46,920 nucleotides of DNA, taken from contig CAXEUY010000015.1 of NCBI GenBank assembly GCA_963999645.1, positions 1 to 46,920 on the forward strand, written 5' to 3'. The notes beneath the pieces are model-generated. The model ran no database searches. It saw only the letters and a list, made by a program, of their open reading frames with translations, and had not been told where the DNA came from. Every line of letters starts with the position of its first letter. Position 1 is the stretch's first letter. The DNA is from MedAcidi-G1 sp002294285. GTDB taxonomy: Bacteria; Actinomycetota; Acidimicrobiia; Acidimicrobiales; MedAcidi-G1. Of the stretch, positions 16,546 to 24,917 are shown piece by piece. The position numbers and the translations under genes were made by a program.

Positions 16546-17505
16546 TTACACTTCATTAAAAGTATTTTGCCCAATTGCGTCAAATCTGTTAATTACGCTT
16601 TCAAGAGCTTCAAGAGGATCATTTTCAACATCTATCCATTCGATTCTGGGATCCCTGCGAAACCAGCTCTCTTGTCGCCTGGAGAAACGTCGTGTTGATG
16701 AAACGGCAGAATCAACAGCATCTTCAAGGGTGTTTTCTCCATTTAGATAGGAGATTATTTCTTTGTAACCCAAAGCCTGCGAGGCTGTTTTCGAGAGTTC
16801 TTTTCCCCCATCAACTAAAGAACGAACTTCTTCGACAAACCCATCATCAATTTGTTTTATATATCTTTCAGCAATTCTCTTATCATTCACCTCTCTAGGA
16901 AGCCTTATTCCCATCTGTGTAAATGGAGAAGGTTTGTAGACATCTAATCCGGGTCCGAAAGAGGAAAACGGACGGCCGGCACCAAGCGTAACTTCGAGCG
17001 CACGCACAATTCTTCTACGATTTTCTGGTTCTATTTTCTCAGCTGCAACTGGATCCAAATCTTTCAATTTTTCATACAAGAAGGAAGTTTCATTAACTAG
17101 TTCTATTTCAGTACGAATTTCCAGAAATCTGGGAGGTACTTCTAAATCATCAACTATAGCTCTGACATGTAGTCCAGTCCCTCCAACCAGAACCGCTCTG
17201 TGTCCGCGATTTGAAATACTCTTCAAAGCATCTTTAACCGCAATTTGAAAAAGAGGAAGAGCGAAGTCCTCGTATGGGTTTGCAATATTTATCACGTGAT
17301 GAGGAACTTCTTGTTGCTCCGCGACAGTCGGAGTCGCTGTACCTATGTCCATTCCCTTGTAAATCGCCATTGAGTCGACAGAAACTATCTCTATATTGGG
17401 TCGTTGACGGGCTAATTCAATAGCCAGAGATGACTTTCCTGAAGCAGTGTTGCCCACCAAGAACAAACTTCCGTTTGGGAAACAATCTTCATTTTCTTCA
17501 GACAA
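16546..17505 (-). CDS. miaA: tRNA dimethylallyltransferase
   Basis: Adds a dimethylallyl group to N6 of A37 in tRNAs reading codons that begin with U, the substrate step for MiaB. P-loop GNTASGKS is at 18-25. SVDSMAIYKGMDIGTATP gives the conserved Asp and the DIGTAKP-like tRNA-binding block. LVGGTGLHVRAIVD and RRIVRALEVTLGAGRPFS follow. Length 319 is typical. The TTG start lies 1 nt after the miaB stop codon, which implies translational coupling. Confidence 0.96.
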   Translation of the reverse strand: MSEENEDCFPNGSLFLVGNTASGKSSLAIELARQRPNIEIVSVDSMAIYKGMDIGTATPTVAEQQEVPHHVINIANPYEDFALPLFQIAVKDALKSISNRGHRAVLVGGTGLHVRAIVDDLEVPPRFLEIRTEIELVNETSFLYEKLKDLDPVAAEKIEPENRRRIVRALEVTLGAGRPFSSFGPGLDVYKPSPFTQMGIRLPREVNDKRIAERYIKQIDDGFVEEVRSLVDGGKELSKTASQALGYKEIISYLNGENTLEDAVDSAVSSTRRFSRRQESWFRRDPRIEWIDVENDPLEALESVINRFDAIGQNTFNEV

Positions 17506-17506
17506 T

Positions 17507-18973
17507 TTACTCAGCCATTACAGGGATACGTTTACGATGTTTAGGAGTAGCAATTATTTCTCTTAGTTCTCCAACCAAATAGTTATAAGTTGCATCCTTC
17601 ACTTCGACCTGAGCAAAAGTTCCGGGTTTAAGCGATTCATTTGTTTCCAAGTGAATAACTTTGTTCTGTCTTGTGCGAGCAGTTACGAAGTCTGTTCCCT
17701 TTTTTGATTTACCTTCAACCAAAACTTCCTCAATCCGACCTATACGGTCTTTATGTTTCAACAGGGCAGATCTATTTACAACTTTTCTCAAAGTTTCGTA
17801 ACGTTTTACAGCAATATCATGATCTACGAATTCTGAGGTCATCTCTGCAGCTGCAGTACCGGGTCTTTGGGAAAAGATGAACGTATAAGCGGAATCAAAA
17901 GCAGCTTCAGCAACCACTTCGAGAGTATCCGTAAAATCATTTTCAGTTTCACCAGGAAAACCCACGATGATATCAGTCGTCAATGAAAGGTCTTCTATAC
18001 CTTTACGTGCTTCTCGTGCTTTCTCCAAAAACCTTTCGCCTGTATAACCACGGTGCATAGCGGACAAAATCGAGTCGCTGCCAGATTGAAGTGGAAGATG
18101 CAGATGCTCGCAAACGCTCTCACTTGCAGACATTGCCTCAACTATTTCTGAAGTTAGATCTTTTGGATGAGGACTTATGAATCTAACTCGTTCTATTCCT
18201 TCTAAAGATCCAACGCTTTTTAACAAATCAGCAAAAAGTGGTTTGACTCTACGGTTTTGGTTATCAGCCCAGGCAAGACCCGCTTGATGAATGTCGAAAT
18301 CCGAAGGGTCGTTATGTTTTAAATTTTTTGTCAAGTCACGACCATAAGAATTGACATTTTGACCAAGCAAGGTTATCTCTGTCACTCCTTGTAATGCGAA
18401 ATCCTTAGCCTCTTCAAGCAACTGGCCGAAAGGTCTACTGATCTCTGGGCCGCGCACCGAAGGCACAATGCAGTAAGTGCAAGTGTTATCGCAACCAATT
18501 TGGATCGTCATCCAAGCTCGGTGGTCAACCTCTCTTCGGACAGGGAGAGCCGATGGAAATGCTTCATAATCACCCTCGACTATCTCTTCGAGAATCTCAA
18601 TCACAGGACCATCTGTTTTTGCTTTTTTCAAAAGCGTCACTGCGTTTTGAACATTGTGGGTTCCGAAAACAACATCTACATGTTTTGCCCGCTCTTGAAT
18701 CAACTCCCTATCTTTTTGTGCCAAGCATCCACCGACTGCTATTTGGAGTTCAGGCTTTTCTGATTTTAAAGTTTTTAAGTTTCCTAAAGCTCCGTAAAGA
18801 CGATTATCAGCATTTTCTCTTATGCAACAGGTATTTAGAACAATTACATCTGCTTCTTCTTCTGAGACAGCAGGAACCATACCGTCGGCTTCCAACAAGC
18901 CGGATATCCGTTCACTATCATGTTCGTTCATCTGGCACCCGTAGGTGCGCACCGTATACGTTCGGCGCCTCAT
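17507..18973 (-). CDS. miaB: tRNA-2-methylthio-N6-dimethylallyladenosine synthase
   Basis: Radical-SAM methylthiotransferase acting on i6A37 of tRNA after MiaA. The N-terminal UPF0004 domain carries the auxiliary cluster Cys residues 13, 49 and 83 (TYGCQMNEHDSERI, NTCCIRENA, GGCLAQ). The radical-SAM motif is CDNTCTYC (161, 165, 168). A C-terminal TRAM domain occupies roughly residues 405-470. At 488 residues it is in the normal range. The dedicated partner miaA follows directly, and recA lies 75 nt upstream. Confidence 0.96.
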   Translation of the reverse strand: MRRRTYTVRTYGCQMNEHDSERISGLLEADGMVPAVSEEEADVIVLNTCCIRENADNRLYGALGNLKTLKSEKPELQIAVGGCLAQKDRELIQERAKHVDVVFGTHNVQNAVTLLKKAKTDGPVIEILEEIVEGDYEAFPSALPVRREVDHRAWMTIQIGCDNTCTYCIVPSVRGPEISRPFGQLLEEAKDFALQGVTEITLLGQNVNSYGRDLTKNLKHNDPSDFDIHQAGLAWADNQNRRVKPLFADLLKSVGSLEGIERVRFISPHPKDLTSEIVEAMSASESVCEHLHLPLQSGSDSILSAMHRGYTGERFLEKAREARKGIEDLSLTTDIIVGFPGETENDFTDTLEVVAEAAFDSAYTFIFSQRPGTAAAEMTSEFVDHDIAVKRYETLRKVVNRSALLKHKDRIGRIEEVLVEGKSKKGTDFVTARTRQNKVIHLETNESLKPGTFAQVEVKDATYNYLVGELREIIATPKHRKRIPVMAE

Positions 18974-19048
18974 ATATTCAGGCTAGGTCAAATTACCCAA
19001 ACTTACTAAGAAACAGGTCTTGATTTAACTGGCAAATAAGGAATGGTT

Positions 19049-20194
19049 TTATTCCTCAAGTTCGATTGGAAGGTCATCAGTTTCTGTGAATTCATCCAAG
19101 ATTTCACCATTTTCATCAACTGCTTTTACTGGATCTTCATTATCCGGCATCACTTCACGCCAAACCCGATCGGTGATTTCAACCATTACTTCAGGATTAT
19201 CCGTAAGGAAGCGCTTGGCATTTTCCCTTCCTTGACCAAGTTGTTCACCCTCATATGTGTACCAAGCTCCTGATTTTTTAACTATGTCAAGCTCGGCACC
19301 GAGATCTATAACAGAACCCTCTCGGCTGATTCCCGCACCGTACATAATGTCAAATTCTGCTTGACGGAAAGGTGGTGCACATTTGTTTTTTACAACTTTT
19401 ACTCGAGTGCGATTGCCTACTATTTCAGTTCCATCCTTGATTGCTTCAATTCTTCTTATATCGAGACGAACCGAAGAGTAGAATTTCAGCGCTCGTCCAC
19501 CAGGAGTTGTTTCCGGTGAACCAAACATTACGCCAATTTTTTCACGTAATTGATTTATGAAAATGCAGATCGTCTTCGATTTGTTTAAATTCGAAGTCAA
19601 TTTTCTAAGAGCTTGAGACATTAAACGTGCTTGTAGCCCCACATGTGTATCACCCATATCACCTTCTATTTCGGCTCGAGGGGTTAATGCTGCAACGGAG
19701 TCGATTACCACCACATCAAGGGCTCCTGAACGGATAAGCATGTCTGCGATTTCTAGTGCCTGTTCTCCTGTATCAGGCTGTGAAATCAATAATTCATCTA
19801 CATCGACACCGATCGCTTTGGCATAAACAGGGTCCATTGCATGCTCTGCATCTATGTAAGCGCATATCCCACCATTCCTTTGAGCTTCCGCTACAACATG
19901 TGTAGCTAGCGTGGTTTTTCCAGAACCTTCAGGGCCGAAAATTTCCGCTATTCGACCTCGAGGCATACCACCTATACCCAACGCAAGGTCAAGAGCCAGG
20001 GCTCCTGTAGGAACACTTTCCACAGACATTGAACCCTTATCGCCCATTTTCATGACCGCGCCTTGACCAAATTGCTTTTCGATCTGACCTAAGGTGTTAT
20101 CGAGGGCTTTTACCCTTTCACTGCTGTCAGCCGCTCGAGCATCAAAATTATCTTGAGCCTCTTGAGTTTTTGTTCCCTTACCCGCCTTACTCAT
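19049..20194 (-). CDS. recA: Recombinase RecA
   Basis: ATP-dependent strand-exchange protein and co-protease for LexA. Start chosen at the ATG at 20192-20194 with GGAG 7 nt upstream, giving 381 residues; upstream in-frame starts are not needed. Walker A GPEGSGKT is at 87-94. The DNA-binding and core signatures include IDAEHAMDP, ALTPRAEIEGDMGDTHVGLQARLMSQALRKLT, FINQLREKIGVMFGSPETTPGGRALKFYSSVR and an acidic tail. No intein is present. An N-terminal extension of about 20 residues rich in Lys, Gln and Asp precedes the core. A perfect LexA operator lies 113 nt upstream. No recX follows; miaB does. Confidence 0.98.
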   Translation of the reverse strand: MSKAGKGTKTQEAQDNFDARAADSSERVKALDNTLGQIEKQFGQGAVMKMGDKGSMSVESVPTGALALDLALGIGGMPRGRIAEIFGPEGSGKTTLATHVVAEAQRNGGICAYIDAEHAMDPVYAKAIGVDVDELLISQPDTGEQALEIADMLIRSGALDVVVIDSVAALTPRAEIEGDMGDTHVGLQARLMSQALRKLTSNLNKSKTICIFINQLREKIGVMFGSPETTPGGRALKFYSSVRLDIRRIEAIKDGTEIVGNRTRVKVVKNKCAPPFRQAEFDIMYGAGISREGSVIDLGAELDIVKKSGAWYTYEGEQLGQGRENAKRFLTDNPEVMVEITDRVWREVMPDNEDPVKAVDENGEILDEFTETDDLPIELEE

Positions 20195-20260
20195 CTTATT
20201 TCTCCATTCATTTTTATTTATTACTGCTTTAACTAACAATAAGAAGCCTGTGTGACAGTC

Positions 20261-20288
20261 CTTATAACGGCCACTTAAACCTTGTTAA
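20261..20288 (-). promoter_or_regulatory. Candidate recA promoter
   Basis: On the minus strand TTAACA (20283-20288) and TATAAG (20261-20266) are separated by 16 nt. Each matches the sigma-70 consensus at five of six positions. The start point would fall near 20254, leaving a leader of about 60 nt. The LexA operator is 19 nt upstream of the -35 rather than overlapping, which is atypical, so a different start point is possible. Confidence 0.4.
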
Positions 20289-20306
20289 TAACATAAGCGT
20301 AATTGC

Positions 20307-20318
20307 GAACATATGTTC
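20307..20318. promoter_or_regulatory. LexA operator in the recA-msrB divergent region
   Basis: GAACATATGTTC is a perfect symmetric LexA box, flanked as CGAAC...GTTCG. It is 113 nt before recA and 58 nt before msrB, so it could control either gene. SOS induction of recA is the expected role. Confidence 0.88.
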
Positions 20319-20375
20319 GTTGCAAGCATTAAATGAAATTTTTTAAAAAATCAGCTTTTTTGGTAACTTTCTTCT

Positions 20376-20780
20376 ATGACTTCAAATAACGAGAACTCCC
20401 AAACCGAAAAGGAACTCCTAAAGGAGCGTCTATCCGATATGTCTTACTACTGCACTCAAGAATCTGGCACTGAACCGCCTTTTACGGGTATATACACAGA
20501 CGAAAAGACCCAAGGAACCTATAAATGTATTGTCTGTAATGAAAATCTTTTCCACAGCGCCGAAAAGTATGACTCGGGCAGTGGCTGGCCCAGTTTTTGG
20601 AGTCCTATCGGGGAGGAATCTCTGGACACAAAAATAGACAATAGTCACGGTATGCAAAGAATAGAAGTGACATGCGCATCATGTGGAGCACATCTAGGGC
20701 ATGTTTTTCCCGACGGTCCTCAACCCACTGGGCAACGATTTTGCATCAACTCAGCCTGCCTGCAATTAATTCCTGATTAA
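20376..20780 (+). CDS. msrB: Peptide methionine (R)-S-oxide reductase
   Basis: Reduces methionine-R-sulfoxide in oxidised proteins. Zinc is held by two CxxC pairs, Cys51/Cys54 (CIVC) and Cys100/Cys103 (CASC). SGSGWPSFW is the substrate pocket. The catalytic Cys123 sits in RFCINSACL. At 134 residues it is a single-domain enzyme, not fused to MsrA. It is divergent from recA and converges on cinA. The shared upstream region holds a LexA box, so co-induction by DNA damage is possible but unproven. Confidence 0.95.
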   Translation: MTSNNENSQTEKELLKERLSDMSYYCTQESGTEPPFTGIYTDEKTQGTYKCIVCNENLFHSAEKYDSGSGWPSFWSPIGEESLDTKIDNSHGMQRIEVTCASCGAHLGHVFPDGPQPTGQRFCINSACLQLIPD

Positions 20781-20806
20781 TCCAGAAAATTTAACTTTCA
20801 AGAAAT

Positions 20807-22051
20807 CTATTTACGTGATTCAAGACGTTTGCGTAGAGCATTCAATACCGTAATTACAGTGAACTGTCTTATCTGAGATCTGTCAAAAGGAAATACAACC
20901 TTAAATGACTCAACTTCACCTTTTATACTGCTGGCCATCCAAACCGTTCCCACTTCTTCTCCCTCATGTGGAGATGGTCCTGCCACTCCGGTTACAGCAA
21001 CTGAAACGTCCGCCCCTAAAACCTCACACACTCCTAGAGCCATAGCTTCTACAGCCTCCTGACCAACGTAAGAAATATCTTTCGGGACATTCAGCAAAGA
21101 ACTTTTTAAACCCGCTTCATAAGTAACTACTGACCCAATGTAGGAATCGCTTGAACCCGGAATATCAGTCAACCTAGTTCCAATCATTCCTCCGGTAAGC
21201 GACTCAGCAGTGGCAAAAGTTAGTGACTGAGACTTGAGTAACCCTAGGACTACTGATTCCATAGTTTCGTTATCAATTGCAAAAATATACTCCCCTATCA
21301 ACTCCCGCAAAACTTCCTCTTCTGCATCCAGGAGTAAATCTGACTTTTCCTTGTCAGATGCTTTCGCTGTAATACGAACCTTCACACCCTCTATGCCGCT
21401 CGCTTGGAAAGCAAGGGTCAATTCGCCATCACCGTCAAGGCGCTTTATCTCTTCCGCCAGATCTTCAGCTAGGCCTGACTCTGAGTGCCCCCACGTTTTT
21501 AGAACTCTAGAACTAATTACAGATTTGATTCCTGAACGTGAAACAAGATCAGGAATAACGGTTCCTTCCAGCATTTGTTTCATTTCTATTGGTACCCCAG
21601 GTACAACATAAATAACTTTTTCTTCACCTATTGGACAAATCAAACCTGCAGCAGTGCCAGGCATTTCTGGAATCGGCAGTGCGCCGACAGGAATATCAGC
21701 CTGCTTTAAATTATTCTCGGGCATTGTTCTTCCGCGATTAGTAAAACGATCTCTAATTTTCTCAACTATTTGCTCGTCTCTCTCCAACTCCACGCCCATC
21801 AACTCAGCCACGACTTCACGCGTCAAATCATCTTGTGTAGGACCGAGACCTCCGGTGATTATCAAAGCTTCTGCTCTTCCGAGTGCCGCTTCAAAAGTTT
21901 TTGACATTCTTTCGGGATTATCACCAACGACAGTTTGGAGATGGCAATCAATGCCGGCTTCGGCTAAACGTTCTGAAATCCAAGCTGAGTTGGTATCAAC
22001 TATCTGTCCAAGCAAAATCTCAGTTCCAACTGCAACTATTTCACAACGCAC
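20807..22051 (-). CDS. cinA: CinA family protein (nicotinamide-nucleotide amidase / ADP-ribose pyrophosphatase type)
   Basis: Two-domain protein. The N-terminal MoaB/COG1058-type domain starts MRCEIVAVGTEILLG and includes TGGLGPTQDDLTRE; in related proteins it acts on ADP-ribose or FAD-like pyrophosphates. The C-terminal CinA domain (about 250-410), with TAESLTGGMIGTRLT and VTGVAGP, deamidates nicotinamide mononucleotide for NAD recycling. Full length (414 residues) suggests both activities. In Gram-positives cinA often lies beside recA; here msrB and recA are close by. The GTG start is used. It follows pgsA by 9 nt and is probably co-transcribed with rimO and pgsA. Confidence 0.92.
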   Translation of the reverse strand: MRCEIVAVGTEILLGQIVDTNSAWISERLAEAGIDCHLQTVVGDNPERMSKTFEAALGRAEALIITGGLGPTQDDLTREVVAELMGVELERDEQIVEKIRDRFTNRGRTMPENNLKQADIPVGALPIPEMPGTAAGLICPIGEEKVIYVVPGVPIEMKQMLEGTVIPDLVSRSGIKSVISSRVLKTWGHSESGLAEDLAEEIKRLDGDGELTLAFQASGIEGVKVRITAKASDKEKSDLLLDAEEEVLRELIGEYIFAIDNETMESVVLGLLKSQSLTFATAESLTGGMIGTRLTDIPGSSDSYIGSVVTYEAGLKSSLLNVPKDISYVGQEAVEAMALGVCEVLGADVSVAVTGVAGPSPHEGEEVGTVWMASSIKGEVESFKVVFPFDRSQIRQFTVITVLNALRKRLESRK

Positions 22052-22060
22052 GCAAGAACT

Positions 22061-22648
22061 CTATTCACCAGTGCTGCTAGTCGCAAGAATACCGTCTCGC
22101 AAATATTGGATTCCCGTTACAACAGTAAAAACAGCAGCTACCCAGATCCCGAGATCAACAGCCCATTGTGATTCTTCTAATGGAGGCATCACAGCAATCA
22201 TTAAAGCAAGACCTTGAACAGTTGTCTTCCATTTTGCAGATTTACGTGCTGGGACTGCCAGACCTTGTTTTGCCACTTTCAACCGATACAAAGTAATAAA
22301 AATCTCCCTACCTGTAAGAATCAAAACGGGCAAATAATTAAACCTTTGAACTTCCACTAGACAAATAGCTGTACCGATGACTACAACCTTGTCAGCCAAA
22401 GGGTCAATAAAGGCGCCCCACTTGCTCACAGTGCCTCGAATTCGAGCCAAATAACCGTCCAGGATGTCTGATGCGGCCAGAACAAATCCCAAAAAAACTG
22501 CCATCCATGAAGTCCCAATACTTTTTTCTGCATTCAAGACCGACACGAATAATAGAGGGGAAAGTAACAAACGCGCTAAAGAAACCAGGTTTGCAGGACT
22601 TACAACAGTGGCTAATGGATGTCTGTAACCTTCTCCTTGATTTTTCAA
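22061..22648 (-). CDS. pgsA: CDP-alcohol phosphatidyltransferase (PgsA-like)
   Basis: Membrane enzyme using CDP-diacylglycerol; most likely makes phosphatidylglycerophosphate, the precursor of phosphatidylglycerol. The family motif DG-x2-AR-x8-G-x3-D-x3-D is complete: Asp64, Gly65, Ala68, Arg69, Gly78, Asp82, Asp86. Several hydrophobic helices follow. At 195 residues the length is normal. The TTG start overlaps the rimO stop by 4 nt (TTGA). Position between rimO and cinA is a recurrent bacterial arrangement. Phosphatidylinositol-phosphate synthase is an alternative within this superfamily. Confidence 0.88.
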   Translation of the reverse strand: MKNQGEGYRHPLATVVSPANLVSLARLLLSPLLFVSVLNAEKSIGTSWMAVFLGFVLAASDILDGYLARIRGTVSKWGAFIDPLADKVVVIGTAICLVEVQRFNYLPVLILTGREIFITLYRLKVAKQGLAVPARKSAKWKTTVQGLALMIAVMPPLEESQWAVDLGIWVAAVFTVVTGIQYLRDGILATSSTGE

Positions 22649-23892
22649 AGCAATTCTGTCTCCAAATCTGGTCCTATAGCTCCATTTACAATCAAATCAA
22701 CAAACTCTCCTACCTTGCAAGAATCAGGAACAGAAACGATCCCATCTATCTCTGGTGCTTCTCGATATGTTCTTCCGACACCGCGGGAATCAACCAAAAC
22801 AGATACCTTCTCACCGATTAGAGAATCTCTTTTTAGAGAGGTTATCTCGTCTTGCATAGAAGTAAGTTCTTTCAGTCTTTCCAAAACTAAGGATCTGTCG
22901 ACTTTGCCATCAAGACCTGATGCGTAGGTGTGTTGTTCATCACTAAAAGAGAAAAATCCGCACCAGTCCAACTGCATTTCCCTGACAAAATCAATTAGTT
23001 GATCGTGGTCTTCTTCTGTTTCTCCCGGATATCCGACTATGAAATTCGAGCGAAACACAGCCCCAGGACAACTTTCTCGGATTCTAGAAATCAAAGCCCT
23101 GAACTTTTCATCACCACCCCAACGTTTCATTCTCCTGAGAAGAGGCGAGGAAACATGTTGTAAGGACAAATCAAAATAAGGAACTGCTGAAGAGCTAATC
23201 GCCTCTATCAGCTGCGTATTTAACTCTGATGGGTAAAGGTAAAGAAGCCTCACCCATTCAACTTTTTCACCTATTTCCTCCATCAGAGGAATTATTGACT
23301 TTTGACCAACCCCTTGGTCTCGTCCATAAGCTGCAAGGTCCTGAGCAACAAGTACAACCTCCTTGACTTGCAAAGCTTCCACTTCTTCAATGATCGCATT
23401 TATTGACCTGCTACGTTGCGGCCCTCTAAAAGATGGAATGGAACAGTAACCACAAGCCCTGTCACAACCTTCCGCAATCTTAAGATACGCCCACGGTTTG
23501 TCAGAAGCAGGACGCGGAAGATTTAGAAGGTCTAATTCAGGGACATCGGTTTTTCTGGTCAACGAAACTGGGACGCCAAAACCTGCTACATGGTCAACTT
23601 CCGGCAAAGAGTCCTGTATTTCTCCCCCATATCTCTCTGCCAGACAACCGGTTACAACAATCTTGCTTTTTTCATTTCTAAATTCAGCAAGACTCAAAAT
23701 CGTCTCTATGGATTCCTCTCTAGCTTCTTCGACAAAAGCACAGGTATTGACGACTATTAAATCTGCATCGTCAGGATGATCAGTAGATTCCATACCGTCA
23801 GCAAATAAAGTTCCTGCTATTTTCTCAGAATCAACTTCGTTCTTGGGACATCCAAGAGTAACGAGGTGAAATTTTGAACCGTTCTCCATCAC
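22645..23892 (-). CDS. rimO: Ribosomal protein S12 methylthiotransferase
   Basis: Radical-SAM enzyme that methylthiolates the conserved Asp of ribosomal protein S12. The N-terminal UPF0004 domain has cluster Cys15, Cys51 and Cys83. The radical-SAM triad is CDRACGYC (143, 147, 150), followed by SIPSFRGPQRSR. A C-terminal TRAM domain ends the protein. LGCPKNEVDSE near the start is the RimO form; MiaB has YGCQMNEHDS, as seen in the paralogue at 17507-18973. Start GTG (23890-23892) or the adjacent ATG. Coupled to pgsA by a 4-nt overlap. Confidence 0.95.
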   Translation of the reverse strand: MMENGSKFHLVTLGCPKNEVDSEKIAGTLFADGMESTDHPDDADLIVVNTCAFVEEAREESIETILSLAEFRNEKSKIVVTGCLAERYGGEIQDSLPEVDHVAGFGVPVSLTRKTDVPELDLLNLPRPASDKPWAYLKIAEGCDRACGYCSIPSFRGPQRSRSINAIIEEVEALQVKEVVLVAQDLAAYGRDQGVGQKSIIPLMEEIGEKVEWVRLLYLYPSELNTQLIEAISSSAVPYFDLSLQHVSSPLLRRMKRWGGDEKFRALISRIRESCPGAVFRSNFIVGYPGETEEDHDQLIDFVREMQLDWCGFFSFSDEQHTYASGLDGKVDRSLVLERLKELTSMQDEITSLKRDSLIGEKVSVLVDSRGVGRTYREAPEIDGIVSVPDSCKVGEFVDLIVNGAIGPDLETELL

Positions 23893-23925
23893 TTCAGGCT
23901 AGACGCAAAGAAAGGCAAGAATTGA

Positions 23926-24891
23926 TCAACCAGAGAGAGTTCTCACCATTTGCAAAAACAGAATTGCATAAATTGACAAGAGGGGCAAGGAATTCCATTT
24001 TGATATCGCTACTGGTCTTCTCATCATCCAATAAGCAAATAGGCATAGGAAGCACATTCCAACTAAGACTGAGCCATCCATAAATGGTTGTTCCGTGGGT
24101 CTATCTAAGCCAGCATGCGAGAGCATTATTGCACTTCCGACACCCAAACTGTTGAAAAGATTCGATCCGAAAAGGTTTCCTATAATCAGCCCCCATTCCC
24201 CTCTACGGGCTCCAACTAACGAAGTAACCAATTCAGGTAATGAAGTTCCGATTGCGATCAATGAGAACCCTATGAAACCACCTTCCCATCCGAATTCATT
24301 TCCAATTGAAACTGCTGAACTAACTATCCAACGTGGTGAAGACACAGTCAACACAAGGCCAATTATCATCACAATAAGCTCTCGCGACAGTGGCCAAGTT
24401 TGCTGTCTTGGTGGACTTTGAGGGAAAACTCCAGATTTTTTAAAGAAACGTAAAATTAAAAAATTTGTTATAAGGAAAATCGCAAAAAGTCCTATTCCTC
24501 CCAATGCAGAATTCAAATTGAAGTACACAACAGCCGCAAAAAACAACGAACCTATAAATGAATACCCGGCTTGTTCCCTCGTTCCATGGGGAGGAATGAC
24601 ATTACCCCAAATCAAAACTGGTATAGCTAAAACGAGCCCAAGATTAGCAACATTGGATCCGACTATGTTTCCGACGGCTAGTTCCACACCGCCGACTTCT
24701 TGTTGAAATACAGCTGTTAAAGATGCGGCCAATTCCGGAGCGCTCGTGCCAAACCCGACTAATAAAGCACCCACAAGTGCTTTGGGAACCTTGAACCTTT
24801 CAGCTAAACGCGCTGCGCCGTTTAAAAATTGATCTGCTGCAAACACTAATACGGATAAACCGATTATCAGAATGGAAAAATCTTTAAACAC
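23926..24891 (-). CDS. Calcium/sodium antiporter (CaCA family, YrbG-like)
   Basis: Membrane cation exchanger of about ten helices with two inverted alpha repeats. Repeat one has LVGFGTSAPELAASL then VGNIVGSNVANLGLVLAIPV. Repeat two has IAIGTSLPELVTSLVGARRGEWGLIIGNLFGSNLFNSLGVG. The Glu of each GTSxPE motif would bind Ca2+ or Na+. Length 321 matches the YrbG subgroup. It starts with GTG and lies between ftsK and rimO on the same strand. The exact ion preference is not visible in the sequence. Confidence 0.92.
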   Translation of the reverse strand: MFKDFSILIIGLSVLVFAADQFLNGAARLAERFKVPKALVGALLVGFGTSAPELAASLTAVFQQEVGGVELAVGNIVGSNVANLGLVLAIPVLIWGNVIPPHGTREQAGYSFIGSLFFAAVVYFNLNSALGGIGLFAIFLITNFLILRFFKKSGVFPQSPPRQQTWPLSRELIVMIIGLVLTVSSPRWIVSSAVSIGNEFGWEGGFIGFSLIAIGTSLPELVTSLVGARRGEWGLIIGNLFGSNLFNSLGVGSAIMLSHAGLDRPTEQPFMDGSVLVGMCFLCLFAYWMMRRPVAISKWNSLPLLSIYAILFLQMVRTLSG

Positions 24892-24917
24892 TGTTAAAAA
24901 TTACCTAATTGACGCAC

